Origin: Paragorgia papillata
Taxonomy: Eukaryota > Cnidaria > Anthozoa > Scleralcyonacea > Coralliidae
DNA: 64,000 nucleotides
Direction: 5' to 3'
Assembly: GCA_035771165.1 (NCBI GenBank)
Contig: JAWNZC010000032.1
Location: 186,001 to 250,000, forward strand
The notes beneath the pieces were generated by a model. It made no database searches and was not told where the DNA came from. It saw only the letters and a program-made list of their open reading frames with translations. The translations under genes were made by a program, and so were the position numbers. Positions 30,823-41,719 of this stretch are shown one piece after another (positions within the stretch are counted from its first letter, which is position 1; each line of letters opens with the position of its first letter).

Positions 30823-32667
30823 TACGAAAGCCTGCATGTTAAGGACTTCAGACTTCAGACTTTCTGAGTCTTTCGAGTCCATGACTTTGGTGTCATACGC
30901 CACGATCCGACACGGAGGAGAAATGTGTTTATTATAAGTAATAACATGACTTGAGGGAAATTAGCGATTAAATTTCCCCTTTGCCTCGGGAAGATTTGTA
31001 AAAGTACTTGGGCCTCCCGAAACGTCATGTTATTAGTTTGTAATATTATGATCGCTGAGGAAAACTTTGAGAATCTTACCGACAGGGAATTTACACGGTT
31101 GATCAGAGAAGTTGCATCTAATCTTCCCGTGCATGTTGATGAGGGAAAATATATCCAAGCGGGAAATTTAGAAGAAGACAAAAGATTTCTTTGTCTTCTA
31201 ATTTTCCCTCATCAACATGCACGGGAAAATTAGAAGACAAAGGATAAATTTCCCTCTTGCATGAGCGATGAGGGAAATACGAGGTTTACATTCCCTCGGA
31301 GAACAAAAGAATCCGAGGCGATCATGGTGGTATTAATTTAAACACGGCAGAGCGATTGTACACGAAAGCGTTCTAGGGACTTAAGGTGGCTCCATACAGT
31401 TTCTTGAAAAATGGAAAATACAAGTTTGAGAGTTCAAAACACGTGCATAAACAATTCGGAAAAAGAATAAAACTAAATGTTATCCATAGTTAAACAGTCT
31501 GACAATCAAAAACTGTTACCAAATAAATAGCAACAGTGACGTTTCAAAATGGCTGCCAATTACCCTTCAAATCAATTTAATTAAAAAAAAACTATGATGA
31601 CCCCACATTTTTTTTTCATTAAAACTTTTCCTGAAGTATGAATAATCACTAGGTCGATTTTTCAAAAATTCTGTAGAACCAAATTTTTAAAAATTAACAA
31701 ACATGATTTTTCCGGAAAAAAAATTATTCGTTCTACAGAATTTTTTTAAAATCGGCCTATTGATTAATCCTACTTTAAGAAAAGTTTTAATGGAAAAAAA
31801 ATTGGGGGTCACCAAAGTTTTTTTCGAATTAAATTAGTTTGAAGGGTAATTGCCAACCATTTTGAAACGTCACTGTTGCTATTTATTTGGTAACAGTTTT
31901 TGATTGTCAGACTCAGTTTTAAGTATGCATAACATTTAGTTTTATTCTTTTTCCAAATTATTTATGCTCGTGTTTTGAACTCTCAAACTTGTATTTTACA
32001 TTTTTCAAGAAACTGTATGGAGCCACCTTAAAAGATTTCGTACATCCGATTTCAGACTTCAAACTTCGGACGTTAGAGTTCGGTCTTCAGACATTAGACT
32101 TCGGACTTCAGATTTAGGAATTTCGAAAATAATCTGAAATAATATTAAGTAATCTGCTTTGCCTTCGATTAAGTTTGTAGAATTTCTTAAAGAAAATGGG
32201 ATGCAACAAGTACTGAAAAAATTTGAGGAGCATAAGATACGTAATAATGACGTGGAAATTGTTGCCTTCATTTGGGGGTCACTCCTGCATGTTTTAATTT
32301 ATTTATGAAGCCCATAAAGGAACGCGGTAAATGGGCCATTACTAATTACGTTCGTTCCAGGGAATAGTACAGTACGTCGGCCAATTAACCGTCAGATCGG
32401 AGGGCAACTTTAAAGTTTCGGTATTTAATTGGTCATTCTTTTGTTTACAATATTATTTTGACTAAGACAATGGGCTCGCTCTTGTGTATAGATATTTCTC
32501 AAAAAGTTCGACAGAGTGTTTAAGCGTTGGGTCAGACCATAGTCAAATGACACAATCAATGTTTTGACGCCGAGAAACGAAACCGAAAACATGTTATAAA
32601 GGCTGTCAGAGCTATTTCGAGCATTGGTGAATAGTCCGAAGTCTGAAGTCCCTACCAGGCTTTCGTA
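30823..32667. mobile_element. 1,845-bp element with TACGAAAGCCTG ends and 6-bp duplication
   Basis: TACGAAAGCCTG opens it and CAGGCTTTCGTA closes it. ATTTTA flanks both sides (30817-30822 and 32668-32673). Subterminal 'GGACTTCAGACTTCAGACTT' words occur at both ends, direct and inverted. It contains a hairpin (31128-31227, 'CATGTTGATGAGGGAAAAT' and complement) and a nested MITE at 31381. No transposase. Confidence 0.72.
31381..32030. mobile_element. 650-bp palindromic MITE with TTAAGGTGGCTCC ends (third nesting level)
   Basis: TTAAGGTGGCTCCATACAGT and its complement bound an element whose arms pair over about 250 bp each around an AT-rich centre. The boundary is consistent with a TA duplication. 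Confidence 0.8.
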
Positions 32668-32946
32668 ATTTTAAAAGTACTTTCAAATAAGAGAAACTAA
32701 ATTTGCGTTTCATAAGCACATTAAGTAAACCAAACATATTTTTAAAGAGATTTTTGATATGACCACGAAGGCATTTAAGCCGATGCACTTTTAAAGCTTC
32801 TTAATTAGAATGTGTCTGGCCATAAACTTAGTAACTAGGGTCATCTGTTTCGTCCTTTGGACCCGTCAGCATATTGTAGCTATTTATATACATGTAACAT
32901 GACTAACATCGCTATATAATGTGTGTTATTGGCGCATGGCTATTAG

Positions 32947-32953
32947 TATAAAG
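32947..32953 (+). promoter_or_regulatory. TATA-like box 58 bp upstream of dispanin B start
   Basis: TATAAAG lies in the short unique stretch before the first coding exon. It is the only core promoter-like word seen there. Confidence 0.35.
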
Positions 32954-33010
32954 TTATAAACTATACATAAATTATTTGGTAGAAACCACAGCTCTTTTAA
33001 AAGATCTAAA

Positions 33011-33026
33011 ATGGAAAAGACTAAAG
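33011..33026 (+). CDS. Dispanin B, first coding exon
   Basis: ATGGAAAAGACTAAAG followed by GTAAGT encodes M-E-K-T-K plus the first base of a Val codon (phase 1). The phase matches exon 2, whose first two bases TT complete GTT. The short, charged first exon fits dispanin gene structure. Confidence 0.7.
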
Positions 33027-33102
33027 GTAAGTCATCAACATTTTTTATCTGGGGATTTTTTTATTATCTCTGCCAGAAGGTTCTGATTTTACCTCTGTTT
33101 GT

Positions 33103-33340
33103 TTGTTATTCTGTTTATTTGTTTGTTTGTTTGTTTGTTTGTTTGTTTGTTTGTTTAATTTATCTATTACATTGCTATAATTTTAATAAATAAATAAATA
33201 AATAATTAATTATATTAATTAATATTTTATCATTTATTTATTCATTCATTTATTTTTTCATTCGTTCATTCATTCGTTCGTTCGTTCGTTCGTTCGTTCG
33301 TTCGTTCATTCATTCATTCGTTCATTCATTTATTGGTGTA
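33103..33340. repeat. (TTTG)n, (AAAT)n and (TTCG/TTCA)n microsatellites in dispanin B intron 1
   Basis: Three adjacent tetranucleotide arrays with different units. 33341-33830 between them and the next array shows nothing recognisable. Confidence 0.92.
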
Positions 33341-33830
33341 TCGGTTGGTTAATTGGTTATATAATTGGGTGATTGGTTTGTTGATTGGTTGGCTAGTTAT
33401 TGATTGGTTGATTAAGTGGAGATTTTTTTCTATGTCACGTATTTTTTATGGAAAGCGTTCAAAAGCCCTAGACGTTTTTGGTGTACCGCTTAAAGTGTCG
33501 TTTATAAAATGAACAAACCTTTAACGACCATTTGGGGGTGAAAAAATAATTATGAAAGTCGCGTATGCTACAAAAATGTTGAATCCGCTATATGTACAAT
33601 AATCAATACAAAATCTGCTCGTATTCGAACCACATATTCTTTTTGACGTACCACTTACATTTTTTTTATTTTAGCTTTCTTGTGTTGTATGTGGGGGGTT
33701 GAGAAACATTAAAAGATAATAAAATCTATAATTATCAATGTAGATATGATCAGTTTTCATTATTAAGCACATGTAACGGGACGACATAGAAAAAAATATC
33801 TTCTTAATTTGTTTATTTGATGATTGGTTG

Positions 33831-34640
33831 GGTATTGGGTGGTTGCTTGTTTAGTGGTTGCCCCGTTGGTTGGTTGGTTGGTTGGTTGATTGGTTGGTTG
33901 ATTGGTTTGTTGGTTAATGGGTTGGTTGTTTCTTGCTTGATTGGTTGGTTGGATGGTTGGTTGTTTAATTGGTTGGTTGGTTGGTTAGTTGGTTGATTTG
34001 TTATTGGTTGGTTGATTGGTTATTGGTTAGTTGATTGCTTAATTGGTTGGTTTGTTGATTGGTTTGCTGGTTATAGGTTTGTAGGTTATAGGTTTGTTGG
34101 TTAATTGGTTGCTTGGTTGGTTGGTTATTTGTTGGTTATTGGTTGGTTGGTTAATAGGTTGGTTGGTTGGTTGGTTAATAGGTTGGTTGGTTATTGGTTG
34201 CTTGGTTGGCTATTGGTTGCTTGGTCGGTTATTGGTTTGTTTGTTTGGTTGGTTGGTTGGTTCGTTATTGGTTGGTTTGTTAATTGTTTGTTTGTTTGTT
34301 TGTTTGTTTGTTTGTTTGTTTGTTTGCTTATTGGTTGGTTATTGGTTGGTTGGTTGGTTGGTTTAGGGTTGGTTGGTTATTCGTTGGTTGGTTGGTTGGT
34401 TGGTTGGTTATTGGTTGGTTGGTTATTGGTTGGTTGGTCATTGGTTGGTTCGTTGGTTGGTTGGTTATTGGTTGGTTGGTTATTTGTTTGTTTGTTTGTT
34501 TGTTTGTTTGGTTGTTTATTGTTTGATTGGTTGGTTTGTTGATTGGTTTGCTGGCTATTGATTGTTTGTTTTTTGTTTGGTTTGTTGTTTGCTTGGTTGG
34601 TTGTTGATTGGTTAGTGGTTGATTGCGATCGATTAGTTGT
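33831..34640. repeat. (GGTT)n array, about 800 bp, interrupted by ATTG and TTTG units
   Basis: GGTT/GATT/TTTG tetranucleotides in all phases produce Gly/Trp/Leu/Val frames that are not genes. G-rich strand runs of GG every 4 bases could form two-layer quadruplexes. Confidence 0.93.
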
Positions 34641-34775
34641 TTGGTTAGTTTATTTCCTTTCACTGTTATTCTTTACGCTATCACTCTTACATCAACACAA
34701 TGTCATGTTTACAGAAAAAAAGTGAAACTAAAATGTCCGTATGTGAAACTTTAGTTTTAAAATCAGTATCCGAAC

Positions 34776-34860
34776 CACCTTCACCGGTGATCAGAAGATT
34801 GCATGTGGGTTCGATTCCTGCTTTGAAACTCAGAAAATTTTCTGAGCTAATTAGCTTGAA
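34776..34860 (+). mobile_element. Decayed tRNA-derived SINE
   Basis: A box B-like word (GTGGGTTCGATTCCTG, 34805-34820) and 'ctttgaaactcag..ttttctgagct' downstream parallel the SINE at 2802. Box A is lost. Confidence 0.5.
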
Positions 34861-35064
34861 GAATTTTGTTTAATAGCTTCTATTCTATTAACAATCTAAC
34901 ATGTAACAGACGTTTGGTGGACGTTCGTCAAGCTCAAATAATCAGAAACGGTTTCTGAGCCCCAGACAGTACACCAAGCTCGCAAAGTACCAACGTGCAC
35001 TACATGTATACGTACAACTTATCGGTAAATCTAACATGTGTTGTGTTTTTGTTGATTGTTGAAG

Positions 35065-35235
35065 TTGATTCACCACCATCATATAACAATGTGGAAATGT
35101 CTGCAGAACAAAAGTATTCGACCCCGCATGTGTACCCCTCTCAAGATGTTCGTTTTGTAATTAAATGCCAGTCAGAGTGGTTCTCCTGCTTATTACCCAT
35201 CTGCGCCTGTGCAACATCCTGTAGTGGTGTCAGTG
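35065..35235 (+). CDS. Dispanin B, second coding exon (proline-rich region; frame conflict)
   Basis: The acceptor 'gttgaag' ends at 35064 and GTAAGT begins at 35236, giving 171 nt. From exon 1 the frame reads V-D-S-P-P-S-Y-N-N-V..Y-S-T-P-H-V-Y-P-S-Q, which includes a P-P-x-Y motif as in IFITM3 and PRRT proteins (HECT-ligase and endocytic sorting signal). The 3' part makes sense only in another frame: S-G-S-P-A-Y-Y-P-S-A-P-V-Q-H-P-V-V-V-S-V, which is the frame that joins exon 3. The change lies around 35140-35175. All four exons add up to 469 nt, one base over a multiple of three. It is either an inactivating indel, an assembly error or an unrecognised splice site. Confidence 0.65.
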
Positions 35236-35257
35236 GTAAGTAGCAATGCAGAAAAAC

Positions 35258-35866
35258 GTCTACGCATGCGTTAGTTACCAGTAGTTTATTATGAAATCAC
35301 TATAAAATGGGGGTCATCATATACTAGAAGGCTTCTGATTGGTTTATATAACCTAACCCAACACCTTCCCCTAACCCTAATCAGTAAGGAGCATGGGAAC
35401 GAATTGATAATCGACAATGTGATTGGTTACTTATAGCCAATCAGAGAACTCGTTCATATTAGGTAGGTCTTTACTGTAAAATGGTAGGGAAATGGCAGAT
35501 AGTTTGGATGTCACTTTTCAGAACAAATACACTTTGCCCAATATAGTATCTCTAAGGTGAGCAAGTGAAATGTGATAGTTGAAAATATCAGTCAAATAAA
35601 CACTAATGAAGTACGAAAAACCACAACATCGAGGTTTGGACTAATTTTACTGCAGTTTTCCTTTCAGTTTATGCGGAAAAGATCTCTCGCTAGATAAACA
35701 GTGTATATTTTACTGATATATTGAACCATCAGTTTCCTACTTTACATTTGAGACGTTATCCGACTAAGTTTTGAAAAGTGACATCTGAACTAGCTACCAG
35801 CCATTCTCCTGCCATATAATGATTTCGTAAGAAACTAGTAGTGACTAACGCATGCGCGTACATTTT
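35258..35866. mobile_element. ~610-bp inverted-repeat element with CGCATGCG ends, in dispanin B intron 2
   Basis: 'CTACGCATGCGTTAGTTACC' (35261) is matched inverted at the right end ('GACTAACGCATGCGCGTAC'). Inner pairs include the 'AAAATGG' and 'AAGTGACATC' words. Beyond it, 35960-36035 repeats 35430-35466 in inverse orientation. Confidence 0.68.
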
Positions 35867-36264
35867 TTCGCGTTTTGCCGTAAGTTGGTTGTTTAGTTAG
35901 TTTTAGACTTGTATCATATATGCAGGACTGTGGATACGTGTATAGGGTGCGTTGAGTAAATTTCGTAAAAACTTACCTAATATGAACGAGTTTTCTGATT
36001 GGCTACAAGTATATCCAATCAAAACCAATCATCCCAATTATGCAGCTCTGCGTATCGGACTCTTCACCTCAGCTAGTGAATTACGCAATTTTCAAATTAA
36101 AGCCCAGTTTTTCTATGCTGTACAAAGTCTTATTATTGATACTTGTAAATTTAAAGCTCGCTAACAGAAAAAAAAGAATTGTAACTTCTTTCTTTTTTTC
36201 TATGCTGCCTAAAGTTTTATTAGTGATATATGGAGATTCATACCTTCAGCCTAAATTATGTTGC

Positions 36265-36487
36265 ATGTTTGTTTTTGTTTGTTTGTTTGTTTGTTTGTTT
36301 TTTGTTTGTTTGTTTGTTTGTTTGTTTGTTTGTTTGTTTGTTTGTTTGTTTCATTGTTTGTTTGTCTGTCTGTCTGTCTGTCTGTCTATCTGTTTATCTG
36401 TCTGTCTGTCTGTCTGTCTGTCTTTGTTTGTTTGTTTGTTTGTTTGTTTGTTTGTTTGTTTGTTTGTTTGTTTGTTTGTTTGTTTGC
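36265..36487. repeat. (TTTG)n and (TCTG)n microsatellite
   Basis: TTTG arrays flank a TCTG block. Long Cys/Leu/Phe frames here are artefacts. 36488-37209 has no gene; a 'CATAGTCCCTAGAATTAAAT' word at 36699 resembles the ends of the element at 59735. Confidence 0.93.
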
Positions 36488-37209
36488 AAAAATGACCAAA
36501 ATTTTACTATATCTGCGTAAACCCCCGAGACGAGTGCATGTGTTGCAACTCTTGGAGTAATTGCAGAAATAAAATATGTTTAAATACAAATCACATTGTC
36601 AATTACCAATGCTCGTTAATTTGTTCGAAGTGCTATAGCCTAGTTAATGATTCTATGAAACAGAAAAATAATTGTTAATCATTAACCAAACTTCTATCAT
36701 AGTCCCTAGAATTAAATTGTCTGCAAACGCGATGAACAATAGCTATACTGTCGAGCTGCTATTTATAGCACAAAATGCGGACAAACAAACCAAAATTGAC
36801 TTTCAAATGCTTTCAAAAGAACCATTATCTATTGTTCATACTGCAAGAAGTATGGATAAAAGCGGACAAACTTAAATAGTGACGTCATCACGACGGAGCG
36901 CTATTTAAGTTGAGCGGGTGGCCTGAATTGTCACGAATCTTTAATATTTATATAGGAAGAGTACAATGAAGAGTAAAATGTGTTCAGCAAACGTGAAAGT
37001 GTACAAACGTGAACATAAACTTAGAACAAAGACTTTGGCTGTGCTTCCAGACAATCTATTTCTAGGGACTGCGCTTCTATTAAGGCTGGATTACACTCAG
37101 GGAATAATAGGGAAGGATAGGAACGGACATGAAAGTTTCTTTTGTCTTAAAGTCATTAGTTCCGACCGAGACCTCACAAAACTAAGAAAATTTCCCTGTC
37201 CGTTCCTAT

Positions 37210-37330
37210 CCCGAGGAAAAGTTTTCTGAGTGGAAACTAACCTTTAAGCGGACGTCCTCTCACTCCTCTGTTAAACAGGCACCAGGCAAGGTCTCAAAGG
37301 TGTTCGTTTAATAGAGGTTTCACTGTACGA
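37210..37330. mobile_element. Pogo/Tigger-like terminal fragment
   Basis: 'TTTAAGCGGACGTCC', 'GGTGTTCGTTTAATAGAGGT' and 'TTCACTGTA' match the AACCTCTATTAA-type ends of pogo-like elements. The left half seems decayed. Confidence 0.55.
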
Positions 37331-37429
37331 TTACTGAATATGTGTACAATGTTAAAACTCAAGATCTTTAAAACGGTCTGTGTAAAATGTCAATCATGCC
37401 GTTCCTTGTCTGGTCTTCTTGTTAAAATG

Positions 37430-37590
37430 TGCTGTTAGTTTATGTCTTTGCCTCAAAAGTAATTCTTTTATACTTTTTCTAAATGTTTTTTTATTTAATT
37501 TTGTATATTTGGACCTCGTAAAGGATTGACAAGCTCTGTGGGACGCTCCAGCCACTTGTCGCAAAGCTTGTAAATAAATAGATAAAACGT
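37430..37590 (+). mobile_element. Probable LINE 3' UTR fragment
   Basis: 'TATTTGGACCTCGTAAAGGA' , 'CTGTGGGACGCTCCAGCCAC' and the terminal 'aaataaatagataaaa' have the layout of a CR1/L2-type 3' end. It lies just before dispanin B exon 3. Confidence 0.4.
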
Positions 37591-37632
37591 TGTACTTGTT
37601 TCTGTTTTTCTAGCAACCAGTTGCTACACTAG

Positions 37633-37746
37633 CAACCAGTTGCTACACTACCTTATCAGCCGCCGACAGATAATCTTGGCTTGGCTATTTGTAGCATGTT
37701 TTGCTGCTTTTTCATCGGGATATTTGCTTTGTTAAAAGCGATTAAC
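37633..37746 (+). CDS. Dispanin B, third coding exon (first half of CD225 domain)
   Basis: 38 codons in phase 0 between acceptor 'ctag' (ending 37632) and donor GTAAGT at 37747. It reads Q-P-V-A-T-L-P-Y-Q-P-P-T-D-N-L-G-L-A-I-C-S-M-F-C-C-F-F-I-G..K-A-I-N. The F-C-C pair and spacing match dispanin A exactly. The acceptor with its first 15 exon bases is tandemly duplicated (19-bp unit), so a second acceptor ends at 37613. Its use would shift the frame by one and add 19 nt. Confidence 0.82.
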
Positions 37747-37995
37747 GTAAGTAAAACGAGAGGGTTTTTAATTAGGGGATGTTTATTGCGCTCTTGGAGA
37801 TGACGTTAAAGTCGCCATGTTGGACCAAGTAATGAATAAAAAGCTTGATTGCACTTTTACCATTATGCAAAACGTTGCATGTCTTTTTTGTAATTACCGC
37901 TTTATTCTATGGAACTGTCAAGTCTATTGTTATTTATAATTAGTGGGTGTTTAGATGAGCCAGGCCAGCCCGAACTCTAACCTGAGTATCAGACA

Positions 37996-38367
37996 TTATT
38001 CTCGTCTTCCGCTAAAATGCAAGTGGGGCGAAGCAGGAGGGCGGGCGGGCGAGAGGACGAGAAATAAAGCCTGATACAATTCTTTACCAGGCCGCTTTCT
38101 GCCCCCAAATGAAGTTTCTGAATTGCCTATCGACGAAGCTTTAATCGCACAATCCAGCCGTTCCAAGTTTGAAATTTGTTGTTTTCTTAGATATTCAAGC
38201 GGACTCACGACTACAATCCAGACTTTTTTCGGAGTAATTCCTTTACGAGCACGTCTCTTATAAACTCTCTTCGCTCTCTCTCTTCGTAGACGCTTGGGAG
38301 AAGTTGGTATATTAAACTTTTGCCATAACCAGTACAGAGTGCAGCTAGCACACGCGCCGTTCTTTCT
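37996..38367 (-). CDS. Uncharacterised open frame, basic, inside an inverted-repeat region
   Basis: The minus-strand frame is open for 123 codons without an ATG. It includes P-T-S-P-K-R-L-R-R-E-R-A-K-R-V-Y-K-R-R-A-R-K-G-I-T and then L-E-Y-L-R-K-Q-Q-I-S-N-L-E-R-L-D. The basic stretch and even composition look coding-like, but I do not recognise it. Part of it (38060-38097) is paired with 38572-38610 as an inverted repeat, so it may be a transposon gene remnant. Confidence 0.25.
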   Translation of the reverse strand, partial: RKNGACASCTLYWLWQKFNIPTSPKRLRRERAKRVYKRRARKGITPKKVWIVVVSPLEYLRKQQISNLERLDCAIKASSIGNSETSFGGRKRPGKELYQALFLVLSPARPPASPHLHFSGRRE

Positions 38368-38555
38368 TTAGATATTTTACTCTAAACTTCCGTCTAAACA
38401 TCGTATATGTGACATCGTTGAATCGCTAGATTCGTTAGACGCTCTGTTAATTATGTAAATCTCATTAATTCAAAATTAAATGTACACAAACCAATCAGAA
38501 TAGAGCTTTTCGTTTTTTTTGGCTTATGGACCAATCAGACGAAAGAGCTAAAATC

Positions 38556-38995
38556 CGGTTTTATACTGATGCGGCCAGGTAAAGAATTTTATCAGGCCCT
38601 CTTTCCCTTCCTCCGCCTGCAAGTTTCCGCCTCCCACTATGGAAGGGAAAAGCGGGCCTGACTCTATCTTTCAGGTTAGCCTGAACTTAGGCCGGACTGA
38701 ATTTTGCATTTTCGGTTTTGTTTACACGAGGCCGATGTTGAAATTATATGGCCTTGCCGCCTTGGTCCCTATTACGTCGGTTAAAAAGCGGGGGGGGGGG
38801 GTGGTTCGTAGTCCGAATCGGTTTGAATTAGACTTATGGATTCTATTTACATGGAAAGCCGGCCTGGAGTTAGCCGGCCTCAAAATTTCAGTTAGGTCTA
38901 GCACACAACCTGAGAATAGTATATTAATGAGTGATACGACATTAATCGTCCTTCTTGAAACAAAGGATTTCGGGGTGAACATGTAATTATTCAAC
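38556..38995. repeat. Inverted-repeat element region with GGCCGG-rich arms
   Basis: 'GTAAAGAATTTTATCAGGCC' is the complement of sequence at 38075-38097. 'AGGCCGGACTGAATTTTG' and 'TTTACATGGAAAGCCGGCCT' words mirror each other around a G10 run. Probably one or two MITEs. 38996-39440 and 39610-40740 are AT-rich with no gene. Confidence 0.5.
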
Positions 38996-39439
38996 TAAAT
39001 TTTAGTTAAAAGTTTGCGTAAGCAGTAAGAAAAATGAGCTCAAGAATATATTTTTCTCAGTTCGTCTATGGAGAAATTTACTGTCAGATTTTTATAGAAT
39101 TCTCATCGAACTATATCAACTCAAATTCAAATAAAAATTAATCCCTTGCATGGTTCTTGTTCTATGTCCAACCCTTCCACAGAGTTACATAAAAAAATAG
39201 TGCCATACTTTTTGAAGTATATAGTACTCACAAGCAGAGGTAATAATATTAAAAAAGGTTTTGGACGTTTTTCACCGAAAAACTCAAAAAAATTATTTTT
39301 CTAAAGGATAACGGCAACAAAAATAAAATTTTTCGATTTATGATGCTTTGATAACATTACTAATTCCGGCAAAACATAATTGGTTTCGGAAGCTATGTAA
39401 ATATTACGAAATTACACTTTGTTGATAGCCCACCACTCT

Positions 39440-39610
39440 CCATACTTTCGAATGTGTTAAAACATAATGGGTGGCACATGCTGTTAGTGCGTTGCCTCGT
39501 TGAATAGGGTTAGTACTCGGGGTGACCTCATTAGCTTCATGTGAGTAGAGTTGTTGGTTCTCTCTTGTGCCTCGAGGGTTTTCGCACCGGGTTCTCCCGT
39601 TTTTCTTCCT
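39440..39610 (+). mobile_element. 5S-like SINE relative
   Basis: 'TTAGTACTCGGGGTGACCTC' then 'tgtgagtagagttgttgg' and 'tgcctcgagggttttc' parallels 23400-23530 ('tagtatttgaatgggtgacc', 'atgagtagagttgttagtg', 'taccttgatggcttttc'). Confidence 0.5.
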
Positions 39611-40741
39611 CTGCAAAACCAACGCCATAGCTACTAACTAGTTCCATCAAGGGGTGAGCGCCATTGGGTTATCAGTATCTAAATACTGTCATATGTTACC
39701 CTCAATATATAAAATCGCTTTACTTTTATTTTTATCATCCGCCATCTTGTCTCAGTACTGTGTTTAAGAAAGTTAATGATGTCAGAAGCTATATAAATAT
39801 TATAGAATTACACTTTGTTGCTAGCCGAGTGCTTTCCATGTACTGATCTCTATACAACTAGATTGCTCATCCTTTATGATCAGCAGTAAACATTTGAAGC
39901 CACTGGGGGCCATATTGATACTCCAGGTCCAGTGTACCTTGCGGACTTAAGGGTAGTAAGAGTTTACAGGGGGAGGGGGAGTCGGAAAAGCCGTCAAACA
40001 ATTCTCACATTGTAATTTACTGTTACTACCGAAAAACAAAGAAAATACATGCAAATACAGTCCGAAATTGTCAACTACGTACTTCAAGGCTTTGTAAAGA
40101 CTTATGCTTAATACCAAAGGTAGATAAATAGTTTTATAATGAAGTTATTCATTGATTTCGTTGTGGTTTTACGAGTTTTGTGATATAGGCAAGTTTATCG
40201 CGATTACCGGGCAGAGTTAGTAAAAAACTACGAAATAACACGTTTTGCTGCTAAATAATACCAACAAATGCAAAATGTAAGCTTCTAAACCTTTTACAGT
40301 GTTCTTTGTTTGATACCAGTGGCAGAAATATTTTTAATGTGACTTTTTTCGTTTCTTTTCGTGCTACGAAAACATACCGTGGCGGTCATTTTGGTACTCC
40401 AAATTCGTCATCTCCGCTGGCTTCATTTTTGGAGCCGGATGAGCAATCCAGTTATATAGAGATCAGTGTTTCCACGCTTTTGAAAGTTTGGTAGCTAGTG
40501 CATTGATATGAAGACAACATTTACTAAAAGTAAACTTCAGACATGCATACATATCGGTAGAATTAAATAAAGATGTGCATGGCTTTACCCAGCTTGTGAC
40601 ATCAGATGCATATCACTGAAAAAATTATCCAAGATGGTGGATGACAAGGTTGTTTTTTGTCAATGTTGTTCTTGACAAAAATCGATCATATTACTTGGAT
40701 TACATTAGTATGTTAATACCATGATCGAATGAATGTAAACC

Positions 40742-40915
40742 TCGTATTTCCCTCATTGCTCATGCAAAGTGATAACATGACTTTTCAGGAAATTAGCGAT
40801 TAAATTTTCCCTTTGCCTTGGGAAGATTTGTAAAAGTCCTCGGGCCCAAGCCTTCTCTCGGCTGCGGGAAATTTAATCGGTAATTTCCCTCAAGTCATGT
40901 TATTACTTATAATTA
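40742..40915. repeat. Hairpin-type repeat J ('GATAACATGACTT..GGGAAATT')
   Basis: 'AACATGACTT..GGAAATTAGCGATTAAATTT' is mirrored at the right end ('AAATTTAATCGGTAATTTCCCTCAAGTCATGTTATTA'). A second copy lies at 30930-31045 inside the nested element. Confidence 0.72.
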
Positions 40916-41092
40916 TCAATCAGAATGTCATAAACTGAAAAATTTGAATTTTGTTGCCAATTACCCTTTGAAATTTTTTTTTCCGCTGAAAGCTTGAAGA
41001 GGGCTTTTTGGTGTTGGCCCACATTATTATTGACGTTGTCAAACTAGAATTTCGAAAGAGAGCGTTTTATTTATTTCTTCTCTTTTATTTAG

Positions 41093-41260
41093 TCACGTGA
41101 TCTATATCGTTTTGGAAACTATGCCGAAGCCGCGAGATCTGGCCAATCAGCAAAACAGATTGCCATTGCAGCCATCGTTTGCGGTTGTATTATTATTGTA
41201 CTTAACTTGGTTATTGGTATTCAAGGGGCGAATGAAACTGGTGGCCAAGGGCAAGGATGA
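41093..41260 (+). CDS. Dispanin B, terminal coding exon (second half of CD225 domain)
   Basis: Acceptor 'tttag' ends at 41092; 55 codons to TGA 41258-41260. S-R-D-L-Y-R-F-G-N-Y-A-E-A-A-R-S-G-Q-S-A begins the loop between membrane segments. A Val/Ile-rich second segment of about 22 residues and a Gly/Gln tail follow. It is phase 0 and continues exon 3. It aligns to 3026-3187 along most of its length. Confidence 0.87.
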   Translation, partial: SRDLYRFGNYAEAARSGQSAKQIAIAAIVCGCIIIVLNLVIGIQGANETGGQGQG

Positions 41261-41507
41261 GAAACTTGGTTATCAGTCCATGTCGAATATACCCCACTAG
41301 ATTGTTTTCACTCACGTGGTCGGTGATCCTATTGGGATGGCAAAACAATAGGAAATATTTGAATAAGAATAGAGCTAAATTTCCATAGGATAAAGATGTA
41401 CACCAATATGGTCGCCATTTCATTGTTTGGTACACCAATATGCCCACCGTGACGTCAGATATAAAAATGATCTATTAATGTTGGGGTCTAACCAGGAACT
41501 TAAAGCC

Positions 41508-41682
41508 TGGTTTCCATATAGCCGTAAGAGCCGGCGGCATGTCTGCGGCAAGAGGCAATGGTCCAATCGCATACAGCTTTTTATTGCTGGCTAATTCAAC
41601 ACTGTCTATGATTGGACCATCGCCCCTTGCCGCAGCCATGCCGCCGGCTCTTACGGCTATATGGAAACCAGGCTTAAAGTTG
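41508..41682. mobile_element. ~165-bp MITE with AGCCTGGTTTCCATATAGCC ends
   Basis: Perfect inverted ends AGCCTGGTTTCCATATAGCC, extending through 'GTAAGAGCCGGCGGCATG', bounded by TAA on both sides. A 3-bp TAA duplication points to PIF/Harbinger. It lies 3' of dispanin B. Confidence 0.8.
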
Positions 41683-41719
41683 GTAACTGGTGGGGTAATT
41701 ATGTAATAGATAAATCCCG

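Larger units (their letters stand above)
30387..32723. mobile_element. Palindromic MITE family P, copy E, host of nested insertions
   Basis: TTTAAAGTGCTTATGAAACG at the left; the right end 'GTTTCATAAGCACATTAA' resumes after 32673. The left arm and most of the centre are at 30387-30822. The right arm was cut by the 1.85-kb element at 30823. Confidence 0.72.

Noticed and set aside
34094..34725. Overlapping Gly/Trp/Leu/Val frames
   Set aside because: GGTT tetranucleotide array open in several frames on both strands.
36040..36589. Cys/Leu/Phe-rich frames
   Set aside because: TTTG/TCTG microsatellite.
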